DNA of 64,000 nt from Gloeopeniophorella convolvens. Lineage: Eukaryota; Basidiomycota; Agaricomycetes; Russulales. A program made the position numbers and the translations under genes. Positions 22,985 through 34,463 of the stretch are shown in pieces (the stretch's first letter is position 1; each line of letters begins with the position of its first letter). Where the stretch lies: positions 1-64,000 of the forward strand of contig WTXD01000066.1 of NCBI GenBank assembly GCA_022496205.1, given 5' to 3'. The notes under the pieces are model-generated. The model was not told the origin of the DNA. It worked only from the letters and a program-made list of their open reading frames with translations, and did not search any database.

Positions 22985-24260
22985 CATGCATGGCAGCCCC
23001 AAGATGACCCATCACCTCATGGCTTGTCTCGGACACGAGACTGCCCACCTTTACTGCGCCACTTGCCATGCGGCTCCATCGGTGAAAACAGCGACGGCGC
23101 GCCCGCTCTCGCATCCGCCCCCGGGCTCATCAAGACAACGCTGCTGCAATCCCCGTCGCGCAGCCTCATTGCAAACCAAGGCGACACAACCGCGCTGCAG
23201 CAGCGAACTGCTTCGCCTGGCGACACAGCCATAACGTGGTGCGTCAACGTGCGCCCCTCTTTCTCCGCCATGCTCTGACGAGTGCAGCTTCACATTCCGG
23301 GATGAAAATGGTCATGTCTTCATCACATTCGACTCGCCACCCCTGCCACGGCGCTCTGATGAGCACAGCTCCACTTCCCTGGACAATATTGGCCATATCA
23401 ACCCCTTGCCCAGCCCGCCCCCCTGCCACTTTGTAACCATGCACACACGGCCCCTGCCCGTACCCCATGCGCGGTTGCACATTGCGCTGAATCACCACCG
23501 CGCTCTAACGAGTGCCACCCCACTTTCGTGATCAAGGATAGTTTTCTCATCACCACATCCAATTCACCGCCCCCGCCGCTCCGCGACTGTGTGCACGGTG
23601 TCCAGCGCAGCATCAGACCGCCGCGGCTGCGCTCTGACGAGCGTGGTCATGCCCCCGTTTTTGGAGCCGGTTCCCACACCGCTTCACCGCCACTGCAAGC
23701 TTGTGCGCACGATGCCACCTCTACCATGGCAGTGCTGATGCTGTCCCGCGCCGACACAGTTTCCAACTGGCGTGCTGTACCGCGCGTCATTGAGTCGCCG
23801 GACGGATACACCCTGTCGGACATGGTAGCTGTGGCATCGTCATCCTACCCTGTGCTGACGCAGTCTCGGACTGGCGTGCCACCATACGCATTCTCACAGT
23901 GCCGTTCTGCAACCCCCTACTGCGAGCCATATGAGCAAAACCCCGTCAGTGCGGCTCTGCGTGCATGCGCAGTATGCCACAGATTCGGAACCAACTGCGT
24001 TATGGTGCGTCCCGCACATACTTGTGGTCTTCTCCCGCTGACATGCTCCGGCACCCGACATCCTCGTCTTGCAGCTGTTCCCACTCATATGGCGTGCATG
24101 TCCCAACACCCTCCACACATCCATGCTCTCCATCCTCCAGCCATTTCCGCAGCCCTGGCTCCCATACCCATGCCTGCTCCTGCTCCTGCGCCCACTCCTG
24201 CTCCTGTGCCCGCGGCTGCTACAGCCCATCCCCCTTGAAGAGCTGCAGGTCTGCTCACAG
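22985..24260 (+). repeat. GC-rich dispersed repeat, copy 1
   Basis: The sequence has many overlapping open frames on both strands, none convincing, as expected of GC-rich non-coding DNA. The word gctctgacgagtg recurs at about 23271, 23352, 23501 and 23631, giving a loose internal period. The block resembles 45690-46800: both share gcggcgacggtgtgcccgct-like and gcctcatt...ggcgacac stretches followed by ctctgacgag. Confidence 0.55.
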
Positions 24261-24395
24261 GCCTTCAGGAAGTTCTAGGGATGCATGCGCCGACCAGATA
24301 GTAGTAGCGTAGAGTAGGGACGCAGTCACAATGTCAGAAGGACCAAAGGGTCCAAATGTGCTCTGAATGCACTTGTCGCTGAAGACAATTTAAAC

Positions 24396-24605
24396 ATGGA
24401 ACGACGAGGTACTGTAAGGTGTGATGAAACTACAATAATGGGTGAAACTACAAGGGCCCCTCAAAATTACCTGGCTCTGGTAGAATCGAGATACAACTTG
24501 CCGAATCGAAAAGGGTGCCATGGATCTCTCATCCTGGTCGACCCTTTTGACCTTATAGGGCCTTACAAGGCTCCAAAATTTTCTTCGGGTTTTGGTGATG
24601 GTGAG
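24396..24605 (+). repeat. Repeat R, diverged direct copy
   Basis: It ends cttcgggttttggtgatg like the copy at 3415-3739 and keeps the gggcc...aag spacing before it, with many differences elsewhere. Confidence 0.5.
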
Positions 24606-24799
24606 CACCCCGCTCAGGCTGGCAATCGACATTATGTAATCGTGTACCACCTTTTCGCTCCCGAGTCTCAGTGCGAACCCACACCGCGTTGCTGCGCAGC
24701 ACTAAGCACACATACACTAGTTGCTCTACATCGTTATCTCAGCCTCCGTCACAGACCCATCCTCCAGACTCCCGCTACTCTCCTTGCGCACATCTGCAC

Positions 24800-26300
24800 T
24801 CATGCCCACATCAGCAGCGCCCCGCTCCACCGCATCCTCCTCCCTGGAGCAACAACCATGCGGTCTCGCCCTCGGGCCCGGCAACGATGAGGTCCATCAC
24901 GTCGCGCGCCAGGTTTGCAAGCTGCTCGGACAGCGCGCGGTCTGCTGCACACAATGCGTCCGGCGGCCCCACTAAGCTCAGTCGGTCGAGTGCGACAACA
25001 AACTGGTACCCGATGCAGTTGAAGTGTCATGTCAGCGCAGCCTGCAGGCGCGCGCGCAGTCCAGCACCCAGGGTGGCGCCTTCAGGGGCACGGAAGAGTA
25101 CATAGTGCAGGAGGTACATACCGCGCGTGAGGCCGACGACGGTGCGGTACCACCCGACGCGATGCTTCAATCTCATGCCGTTTGAAAACGAGCTACGTAT
25201 GCAGGCATTTGAGCTCCGCTTCTTGCTTTTTCTGCGCCGCGAGCTGCGTAGCTTCAAGACTCTCCTTCACCGCCCGTAGTTCAGCCATCTCCTCATTGTG
25301 CGCGACTACAGTCTTCAACCAGGTCAGCAACGCGATTGAGAAACACACGATGAAGCGTGCCTTCTGTAAGTTTGCGCATAGAATCTCAACGTTGCCAACC
25401 TTGGTCCGCTTTTCAGCAACTGCTTGGTTCAATGTTTGCTGCCTCTCGGTCGCCTTCTCAAGTTAGATAGCGCCATGTCAGCGGGCAATCTGCTAGGGAA
25501 AAAAACTACGCACCTCGTGTGCTTGCGATCGTAGTGCTGCCAACTCATCATTCAGAGAAGACATATCCTTGATAGAAGATGTGCGCTGGTTGGTCACCGG
25601 GACCTGTTGTTGCCGTTGCTGGTGGGGATGGCACTGTTGGAGGTGGGAATGGGGTTGAGGTTAAGCGCGTGGAGCGCCGTCTGTATTTGAGTTTGAGGAG
25701 GTACTTGCGGGGGCGGTTGCACATGCGCCGAAGGTGCTGCTGCACCCGATGACACGTTTATGAACAAGACGACTTCGTTGTTGACCTTAGAGATAGCGCT
25801 GTAGAGCACGGCACGCATGCCATCGCTGGATGACGAGGTTCGCGTCAACACGTCTGTGAGAGGAGCAGGCCTGGGAGACAACGCAAGACTGGCATGACGG
25901 GAGGCGGGGTTTTGGAATTGGGTGCAATTGTATTACGCGTGGTTCTCGCCACACTCGGGCCTGTGGTGGCATTGCTTGGTGTAGGAGAATGCTTCATTGA
26001 CATTTGGGGAGCTACAAATGCCATCCCAGAGACCAGACTCTGTTCGCGATTGAAACTAGTAAGGAAGCAGGGTAGATATAGCTTGCGCGGTTGTTGCACT
26101 TGCGGTGGGACCCATCCGTCATTCGTCTTTAGCCTTTTGGCAGGAGGATCTGGTATGTGGCTGTCCGGTGGCCTGGGTCGAGGTGTGCACGCGGCGTTGA
26201 AGTTTTGTTCGGTCGCGTAGAGGGCCGCAAGTGTCTGGTCATCGAGTACAATGTCATCGGAGCCATATTCGTCATCTGAGTCTGCTATGAACAGAGTATA
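24800..26300 (-). pseudogene. ATRIP/Rad26-like DNA-damage checkpoint gene, broken
   Basis: On the minus strand an acidic N-terminal stretch (DSDDEYGSDDIVLDDQTLAA near 26285-26220) leads into a Pro/Ser-rich linker. A coiled coil follows (DELAALRSQAHE, intron, KATERQQTLNQAVAEKRTKV, NVEILCANLQKA, intron, HNEEMAELRAVKESLEATQ) and ends ELKCLHT-stop-LVFKRHEIE. A C-terminal piece (ALDRLSLVGPPD, ANLARDVMDLIVAGPEGE) lies near 24860-24990. This order fits fungal Rad26/ATRIP, the partner of the ATR kinase, as I recall it. Lesions: a frame change near 25890, an in-frame TAG at 25193-25195, and loss of most of the middle of the protein. The upstream end is close to solo LTR-1. Family assignment is from pattern only. 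Confidence 0.5.
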
Positions 26301-26384
26301 TGGACCAGATCACATATGAAGATGTCTTCAGGCGCGATGCCGGGAGTCATGCAATGGGAAATCGAGGTGGATGGGAAACATCAA

Positions 26385-26880
26385 AGACATGTTGAGACGG
26401 ACAGTGTCCTGGCGGCTCTGATTAGATTAGATATGGACCTAATGATCAAGGACTATCTTATCTTGTGTACATAATGTTCTAGACTTAAGGCTGTGTTCAG
26501 CCCCACATTCGTTTCCATGATTCTGGACTATTCTAGGGCATTCCATGACCCACCTTGTACTCCGGTACCCACTCTTACTCCGTTTCATGTGGGTCTCCTA
26601 GGCTTTCTAAGCAGTGTTTATCACATGCTATCTGACGCTCCTTACTGTATATAAGGACCTCTTTCTTCGCCTCTGTAGCCTCAGTCTTTTGACCTTCTCT
26701 GACTGAGGCAAGTACACTACCGCTCCTTTCACTTCTACCTTATGCTTACCCTACCTTGTAGCGTCACTCTGTGTCCTTCAGGTATTGCACTAATATATAA
26801 GTCTTTTGACCTTCTCTGACTGAGCGTCACTCTGTGTCCTTCAGTTGTCACTCCACCCTCTGCTGCGCTTCAACAAGACA
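26385..26880. mobile_element. Solo LTR-1 with 5-bp target duplication
   Basis: The LTR (26390-26875, 486 bp) starts TGTTGAGAC and ends CTTCAACA. It is flanked by agaca at 26385-26389 and 26876-26880. It has a TATA-like gtatataagg near 26646 and an internal duplication: the segment gtcttttgaccttctctgac occurs near 26693 and near 26802. It shares its ends and much of its body with LTR-2. Confidence 0.88.
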
Positions 26881-27112
26881 GATGCGTTGAATACGAGTAA
26901 CCGCCAACTTGGACTCGGACGCCTTCGTTCGGATGCTGCCCAGTACCCCGGCCACCCAGCCTCGAAGCGCTGCCGGCCAGCAATATAGTATTACAGTACC
27001 TCCGGAAGTTGGAGGGGCTCAGTGCACTCCCCACTCCATCGCATCCCACCGCTGTCGATCCTGCAACATTGCGATGCCACACCCGCAGACAAGAAACAGG
27101 AGCATACTCCCC

Positions 27113-28365
27113 ATGACTGCAACTGAGGCAGCAGCCAGCCCAAGTGAGTGCTGCATGGCCCACGTGCGGCTTCTTGCCGAGTATGCGTGCTCCAACTCCT
27201 AGATCCTGGCGCCCTGGTAGCGGCGCCTGCTGGTCATGCGCCCATCCAACAAGAGGGAAATTTCACAGATGGATCCGGCCCCATCTTTGCCATGTACCTC
27301 GAGAAGGCCGAAAAGGACGATGACAGGATGACTGAGAGCTGGAAGGGAGACGCAGATGGTATCCTTGTATTTGTGCGTTGTCATTCACCTTATTCTCGCT
27401 CCCCACCGTAAACACTTACACCTCCCACCGTAGACTGGTCTTTTCTCTGCCACCATTGCGACGTTTGTTGAGACTCAGGACAGGAAGGACATCTCTGATT
27501 AGATTAGATAAGGGACTCGGTGATCTGCGAGCTATCTGATCTACAATGTATATGACATCATTATGTTCTAGCCCCTAAGGCTGTACCTACTTTCGTTCCT
27601 GTTCTAGATTCTTCCGGGCCCTTCTATGACCCACATGCAGTTCCGGGTTGACCCACCTGCAGTTCCGGTCGACCCACTTTAGTTCCGCTTTCACATGGGT
27701 CTCTGGTTATCACATGTTGCTGTTGTTTATCACATGCAAACCACACTCCTTTTGTGTATATAAAGGACGCTGTTTTCGCCCTTGTAGCCTCAGTCTGTTG
27801 ACTTCACTGACTGAGCTTTGCTCTTGCTTGCCTAGTTGGCACCCTGTTTCTGCTGCGCTTCAACAACGTTCATTGCCGTGTCGCTTCCCAGTCTCACATA
27901 GAACTCCCAGGACACCTCTGCATTCTACCTCGCTTATCTTTGCCAACTCTCTGTGGCTGAGCTGAACAGCTCATCGACCGTTCCCCTTCCTTCCCTTCCT
28001 GACCCTTCATCCTTCTCTCCGCCTTCATTGGCCATCTGGGTCAACATCCTCTGGTTTCTCAGCCTCGTCATCAGTCTCGCATGCGCGCTCCTCGCAACCC
28101 TTCTCCAGCAATGGGCCCGTCGGTACCTTCAGCTCACCAGATCACTGGCTATTCCGCACAATCGCGCACGAATCCGGTCGTTCTTCAAAGAAGGCATTGA
28201 CAAGTTTTACCTTTCTGTTGTCGTTGAAGCACTTCCAGGGTTGCTCCACATTTCTGTCTTCCTGTTCTTCGCCAGCCTCGTCATATTCCTCTCTGGAACC
28301 AGCACACCTGTGTTCAAGGGGATCCTATCCTGCATCTGCTAGCGCGGGCCTTTACGCTTGCGCTA
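27113..28365 (+). pseudogene. DUF6535 gene A, broken by a solo LTR and stops
   Basis: Exon 1 is 27113-27143 (MTATEAAASP), exon 2 is 27203-27372 and exon 3 starts at 27434, the layout of the intact copies C and D. Exon 2 encodes MYLEKAEKDDDRM...SWKGDADGILVF. Exon 3 encodes TGLFSATIATF, then is split by solo LTR-2, and resumes with AVSLPSLT. A TAG at 27899-27901 replaces the Gln codon of copies C and D. The transmembrane part (IWVNILWFLSLVISLACALL) follows. The frame shifts near 28338 and the homology ends near 28365, about 430 codons early. No functional protein is expected. Confidence 0.85.
27461..27870. mobile_element. Solo LTR-2 inside DUF6535 gene A
   Basis: The LTR (27466-27865, 400 bp) starts TGTTGAGAC and ends CTTCAACA, with acgtt at 27461-27465 and 27866-27870. 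A TATA-like tatataaag lies near 27757. Removing the LTR and one target copy joins GCG ACG TTC ATT in frame with the DUF6535 family. Confidence 0.9.
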
Positions 28366-29009
28366 CATTGCATCAGCAAGACCCGACGCGAATGACCATC
28401 AGTGGTCATCGCTCGCCATCGTAAACATCATCGACATCGACGCCATCACCGGGTCAGCTTGCCACCGCTCGTCATAGCAGCATATTGAAAATATTTGTCA
28501 CCTACTCTGACATTATGCCTTATGACTAGCAATCAATATCCTAGTTCCCTATTTTGGGTCATGGATGCCTATCTATGGCACAGCTCATGATAATAGTGAA
28601 TGATGGCCATTGCATCTTGCGATGGCCATCTATTACTTCGCGTCTGTATGATCATGATGATTGTTATCCCCCACACTGATGATCACTGCTCTTGAGCTGG
28701 CCCCCTAGTTATGATTTAATGTATATGCTTACCAACAACGGCCATTGATCCCCACCTTGATCCATCTCAATGACCCCAGACATCTCTCGCAAGGAAGAGC
28801 ACGCATCAAGGTAGCACACGAACGTTTGTGGTCACAAGAAGTTATTGATTTGCATTACGAGGCCATTTCTACACACATCATGTCGCCATACCACATGAAT
28901 TCGCTGCTACCGCCTATGCTCTTCTGCCGCGCCAATCACCGCCTTGCATCTGCAGTTGGAAACCCCTTAGTGCATTGCCCTAGTCCCGATCGATTCACGT
29001 ACCGTTGCA
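28366..29009. other. Gene-free stretch
   Basis: I see no credible gene, RNA or repeat between the end of DUF6535 gene A and the DUF6698 gene. Confidence 0.45.
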
Positions 29010-31291
29010 CTAGTGAGCGCGCCGCCTCAACCTCCCGCTCCGCCGCCGCTTCGCCGGGGTTTCCAGAGCCTCCTCAATGACCTGAGACCTTCCCCTTTTG
29101 CGGAAGCGCACGGGTTGGAGATCCTCTGGTTCCTTTTCAGCATCCGGCTCGGAGGGTGCCTCGTTCGCGGACGGCGGCGCCGAAGTCGAGCGCTCCTCGG
29201 ACTCCAGATCGCCCATGTCGCTGCCCCGGCCCTGCCCCTGGTAGGGCTTATTGGGCTCCACGTCATCGGACAGTTCCCTGCTAAACCGAGCCAGCCTCCG
29301 AGGCTGCGATCCGAACCTTTCGTCCTCCTGGTCAGAGTCGCCCCCGAATGCCGGAGACCTTGAAACCCTGCGCCCCGACGTCTGCGAGGGGACCCGTGCA
29401 TGAACTTCCGGCTCCTCGCTGGGTCCCAGGAGACCCTCCCAATCTGCGTCTCGTGCCTGGTCAGCCTATTGCCACAACTTACCCGATTGCTCCTCGCTCT
29501 CCCGCGCGGCGGCTGCCTCCGCCGCCGCGGCCTCCCTCGCGGCTGCCTCTTTCTCAGCGAGTCGCCTGGCCACTTGCATTTTCGCCTTGGCAAGTGTTCC
29601 GGAGGTGCCGCCCGTGCGCTTGGGCCGTCCCCCAATTCTTCCATCCGGGTGCCCGAAAATCTTCCTGCATGGAATAAGCCAACTCATGTCACAGACACAT
29701 AGCGAGGGCATGTACTGGTTCCACCACGCAACGGTTTCCTGCGCCCAAGTCTGGTCCAGCGTGCATATTTCGATCATGTTATGTGCAAATTCTTTGTAAC
29801 TGAATAGTTTCTCTTGAGTCTTCCACGAGCCGGAGCTGCTGAGGCAGAAGCGTGCCTGCGACAAATGTAGTCATTGGGTCACATATATCAGTTAGGACGC
29901 ACCTGCATCGCCGAGTAGATGACCATCGGAAGGGTCACGGAATTGATACCGTATTTTTTCAGCATCCCGCCGCGCACGCTCTGATCGCTGCCATCCATGG
30001 CCTGGTCGTTCTCGCCTTTCTTCTTTGGTACGGCGGCCGACGGTCCCAAGAATATGGACCGAAAGCACTGTGAAATCATCTCTGGTCATCAGTCCCTCGG
30101 ACGAAGCACGTTGACACGTCACTTACTCTGAGGAGAAAGTATCCCCGCATAAAACCGAACAAAACATCGTCCGGGTTATATGCGCTCGGGTTCTCATACA
30201 TGAACGCGGGCATCTCGTCACCTGTTATTGCGATCACCGCCGAGGAGGCGTTGATGGCCGCGCGCATCCTGTGTACTTCTATTGTCACTCTCGATCTATG
30301 CGCGGATGCATGTACGTACCCCGCGGGGTCCGCCTCGTAGTCTGCGAACAACGCGATCGGGACCAGCATACGTCCTAGTACATCATGGTTGAATCCCCGG
30401 TCGCTCTTGATCTCCGTGCTCGAGAGTTTGAGCTCGAGCTGGGTGGTGCCGCGCTTCTCGTCAACCAACTCGAGGATAGCCGTTTTCAATCTACGAGCGT
30501 CCGAAGCTCGTCCCCTCTGGTAACCTTTCGCGATCTACTTCCGTTAGCGTGGTACGCGGGAGCGACAGAGACATCACACTTACATGTCTAATGAACGCAT
30601 TGATTACGTCCACGTCGCCGTTCTTAAGCAAGTCGCTTATTTTACTGTCATATTGGAGCATTGCTTCACCCCAAACCTCCTGTACAGTAGGAGTCCCCAC
30701 GGATCTGGGCGCATACATTGTGAGTTAGCACGCATATATGCAAATCCGCGCGCACAACCCACCTGGCGGTTGCTCCCGCGGAGCGCGTCGGTACGATGTG
30801 GTCCCTCGTGTACCGGACACTCTCGGGGATACTAATGAAGGTCACCACACAACGCGTGAGGTACTCCCCCAAGCGACTGTACGCGTTCCCGACCGACGGG
30901 GCAAACCTGGGGGGTGGGTGTGTCAGAAAGTGTGCATATATGCGTCGTAAACTTACACTGGTGCGCTCGTTTTGGGTACCTTTAGGAGAGTGTTGTCCCC
31001 GAAAACCGGGGGGGCATCTTCGGTGTCATCTTCGTCCGACTCCTCGTCCGAGCCCGACTCCTCGTCCAGGTCTCGGTTAGTATGCATGTGTCGTTGCTGC
31101 CGGTTAGTACGCGCGGGCTGTTGCTGCCCGCGACTTTGCTGGGACCTTTGACTGCCACGTAACTCTCCAATTTCAAGCGCGTTCTTCAACGCCGTGCACC
31201 GTCCGTGGTGAACCTTCAACCCACGTAGGCTGGTGAATCCCTTTCCACACCAGAGACATGCCAGAGACTTTGGAGTAACTCGGGGCGGCAT
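29010..31291 (-). CDS. Zinc-finger/DUF6698 protein, intact multi-exon gene
   Basis: The start is the ATG at 31289-31291 (MPPRVTPKSL). A C2H2-type finger follows at once (CLWCGKGFTSLRGLKVHHGRC in the order C-x2-C-x12-H-x3/4-C), then an acidic linker (EESGSDEESDEDDTED). The DUF6698 core is spread over several short exons: RLGEYLTRCVVTFISIP; ASDARRLKTAILELVDE; SDRGFNHDVLGRMLVPIALF; DEMPAFMYENPSAYNPDDVL; GFMRGYFLLR; LRSIFLGPSAA; ARFCLSSSGSWKTQ; QETVAWWNQ; RKIFGHPDG. An Ala/Glu-rich helix and a charged tail with TPAKRRRSGR close the protein at 29010. The last intron uses the acceptor gagacgcag, which keeps the acidic tail in frame. I found no lesion. DUF6698 is a large agaricomycete family of unknown role, often near mobile DNA. 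The finger and tail suggest a nuclear protein (inference). Confidence 0.78.
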
Positions 31292-31574
31292 GGTCAGTGT
31301 GTGTGCGTAGGGGAGATGTTGGTGTGAACCCCACCTTCAAGTTGTCCGAGATTTATGCGCCCGGGTTCGGGGATGCTGGTCGGACGAAGGGATTCGCGCG
31401 GGACTTCGCCGAGTAGAAGTCCCACACAAAATGGGATCCATGACTATCGCGCAGCGGCCAGGCCATCAGATAAGATCATAACTGAACATTTGATGACTTA
31501 CGGGGGAAGGCGCGCGTGTTCGGGAACCCATCGTGGATTTTGCTTCTGCGAGAGCTGTGGGCACGTTCGATTAT

Positions 31575-31622
31575 AGTCTCCGTAGCTGACCTCATCCGAT
31601 CGAAGAAGACAGTCGTTCTCCT
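31575..31622 (-). repeat. Short dispersed repeat S, copy a
   Basis: Read on the minus strand it contains GAACGACTGTCTTC, GATCGG, GAGGTCAGCTACGGAGAC. Copies at 52082-52130, 52967-53018 and 53061-53108 share this order and spacing. Confidence 0.65.
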
Positions 31623-32089
31623 AGTCTGGTTATATGGCGCAAGTCGACGATCTTCCCCGCAGAGGGAGCCGAACACTGAACGTACCCATGCATATATGTC
31701 TCATCGACATCCCCGATGTCGAGTTTCGCGTCCCCGGCGTCCCGCCGATCCGGCCAAGAAGTTCTCTGAGCTATCACCCTCGCTCTACTCTTTTCGCTCT
31801 ATCCACATACCTATTCTCGTCTACGTCTTCCCCTTGGGACACCAAACCCTTCAGTAGTTGTCTACGCGTGTGCTTTCGTCGTACTGAAACTTTGCGTACG
31901 TCCACGTCTCTTGATACGGCTCGATTTGATTCGGACGCGCTTTTGAATCCGAAAATTATTGTTGCACTCGCTGCTCATTGCATGGCCACCACCAGTTCGT
32001 GTGCCTCGGTTGTCGGTATATTTGGTGTTTCTTCCCGCCTCTCCGGCTCGCCCATACTTCGTGATGCGTACGTGCGTATGGAATTATCA
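31623..32089. other. Gene-free stretch upstream of X copy 2
   Basis: I see only short, unconvincing open frames and nothing I recognise. Confidence 0.4.
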
Positions 32090-32880
32090 ACCGAGTGCAT
32101 GCGCTCGAGAATTTGTACCAGAACGCTGCTCTGCCAGAGATGAGTCGGTTACGCGGACAGCACACAACGAGTATCTAGTAGCCCGAGCAAGTGAGGCTGC
32201 GCATGGTCCGGCGACGAACTCTCCGTTTTCCCAAGCTTGCGCAGCAGAAGGCGCCCTTTCGAACTCGCATCGGGAGACGCGCGCGCGCGCGCGAGTAGAT
32301 GGCTTGCAAGTGGCGCAGGCGTGAAGCTGATGAACTCGATGGCCTCATCACGCAGCGGGATCCACTTCTCGAACTAGGTGCTGTGCCCCGCACAGATGTA
32401 GTCCTTATCGAAAATGCCGGGCGCGTCGAGCAGCAAGAGCCTCGCCATGCTCTGCAGGCGGAGGCGCACGTCACAGACCACGCGCGGCGTATGCATATGT
32501 ACGACACGTAGAATAAGCCGGAGTGCACTTGGCTGTCCGGGGGGTGGTACGGAGACCTGCGCGTCCGCGATGAACAGGATGCGGGTCGTGTCCTGCGTGC
32601 GGGGACGTGAGCTGGAGGTGGGCAGAGAGGGGCAGCGAGGGCGTACCTGGGCGGGCGTTGCGAGCGCGGGCACGGGCCAGCGGCAGCCGGAGAGCGCATA
32701 GAAGAAGCTAGAAGACGCCTATCTCGCTCCAGATGATGAGGGTCACCCAAGCGAAGCGGGGTGTGGCGACGAGCAGGTCGGGAGCAACGGTGCGCATGAA
32801 GCGGCTGCCACCGAGTCTGCGGAGGGCCATTCATGATGAGAGTGGATGCGGGTTCGTTTCTGTTCGTGTTCTGCGAGACC
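32090..32880 (-). pseudogene. Repeat X, copy 2
   Basis: The left end (gcgctcgagaatttgtaccaga) is nearly identical to 3736-3757 in copy 1, and similarity continues with gaps to about 32880. A short GC alternating run lies near 32280. The KDZ insertion site is empty, but this copy has lost sequence around it. No full-length frame remains. Confidence 0.55.
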
Positions 32881-33391
32881 CCGGGAGGACCGTCGGCGGG
32901 GATTCAAACAGTATTCAAACCACGGCCCGTCGCCGGGCCGGGCCCCGGCAGGTCGCGGCCGGCGGCATTCTTTTGTTTACCTTTCGAACGTCATTGGCGT
33001 AGCGCCACATGACAAAGCACACACAATGCACGAGCCACCATGCTGCATACTCCTAAAGGTGTCGAAAAGCAAATGTCACTGTCCATGTTTATGTCGCCCA
33101 TACGCATCAGATGACGGAAAGGTCCTCTGTAGAACGTATGGTATATAAGAAGCAAATAGAGCACCCTAGCCTCGAGGGAAGCTAGTGCGGTCACTCTCCG
33201 AAAAAAAGAATTGAAGGTAAGGGGTCCACGTAGGAATAGGAAAAGGGGACAAGATCGCCATGGTCCGTTCAACCCTACTACAAAGCAAGCACAAAGACAG
33301 CTACGAGCACAGCTCCGCCGAGAACAACAGCCGCTTGGGTCTCGCGTATCGCAGCGCCGTGGTCCGGTGCCGGCGAATACTGGGCAGCCGT

Positions 33392-34398
33392 TTAGTTGGC
33401 GAAAATAAGGCTGGTACCGTTGCTGGCCGGGGCAGTTGCGCTGGGGTATGTGCTAACGTTCCTGGTCGAGGTGCTGATATTGAAGATCGACGTGTTGTTG
33501 AAGATCGACGTGTTATTGTTGCCGATCGAAGTCGCCGTGCTCACGGGCACAAAGGTCGTCGTGAAGTTCGAAGTCGCCGACGACGTGTTCGACGCCTGAG
33601 TCGTGCTGACTCCAGTGCCAGAAACAGGGAAGCCTTTTAGCGAGACGTCAGCCTGTCCTCCGTGATCGCGGATGCAGTAGCTCACTGGTAATGGTCACGG
33701 TGATGCACCCAATAGCGGAGGTTGTCGCATTAGGGAACACCGACGAGGAGTTAGATCGCAGCGTCGTGTTACCTCCATAACCATAGTATGGGATGCCTGA
33801 TCGCAGGGTGTAAGCGCGTGCTATATGATCGGGCGCGCAGTAGCTTACTGGTAATGGTCACGTTGGACGCCGTCGAGGTCGTTGTGTTTGAAGCTACGGT
33901 CGTCGTGTTCGCGCCCACGAATGTCGACGTCGCGTTTGCGCCCGCGAATGTCGACGTCGCGTTCGCGCCCGTGAATGTCGACGATGTTGTGTTCGACCTC
34001 ACTGTCGACGATGAGTTGGACCCCAATGTCGTGTTGAACGGTGGGATGCCTGATCGCGAGACGTCAGTAGGTGCCTCGTGAATGGGGAATGGAGACGCGG
34101 CACTTACTAATGACAGTCACGGTGCACACCGGAGAAGAGACCGTAGTGTTTGGAATTGCCGTTGTGAAGCTGGGCACCAACGTCGTGTTGAACCCGGGTG
34201 CCGAGGGAAAGACACCTGATCATGAGAATCAGAACGCGCGTCGCGTGAAGAGGGGCATGGCAGCTCACCAGTGGTGGTCACATTGGGCGCGAACACCTGC
34301 GTGCCCGTTGAGACGATGCCCGGCCGGGCCACAGCACCAGGGACAAGCAGAGACGCAAGGGCAAAAGCAAGAAAACGAGAGCCAGAAGCGTTGATCAT
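33392..34398 (-). CDS. Secreted Asn/Thr-rich modular protein, paralog 1
   Basis: The start is the ATG at 34396-34398. MINASGSRFLAFALASLLVP is a signal peptide (cleavage expected near AVARP). Five exons follow, each starting with a Gly or Ser plus a hydrophobic residue and Pro or Phe: GVFPSAPGFNTTL, IPPFNTTLGSNSSST, IPYYGYGGNTTL, FPVSGTGVSTTQ. Exons 2-4 end in a TVTI or VTIT segment. All introns are phase 1, so internal exons are symmetric. Exon 3 holds tandem TFxGANATS-type repeats and exon 5 a duplicated NNTSIF. N-glycosylation sequons are very frequent. The stop is at 33392-33394. No GPI-type hydrophobic tail is present. A secreted cell-wall or surface glycoprotein is my inference; I recognise no named family. 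Confidence 0.7.
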
Positions 34399-34454
34399 GG
34401 TGGGGAACAGGATGGTGGGAGTTGATGATGTTTTGCTGCGAGAACTGCAGGGTG

Positions 34455-34463
34455 TATTTATAC
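34455..34463 (-). promoter_or_regulatory. TATA box of secreted-protein paralog 1
   Basis: GTATAAATA on the minus strand lies 57 bases before the start codon; the same word sits 59 bases before the start of paralog 2. Confidence 0.6.

Noticed and set aside
26390..27865. The two LTRs as the two ends of one retrotransposon.
   Set aside because: Each has its own distinct 5-bp duplication, and the DNA between them is host gene sequence.
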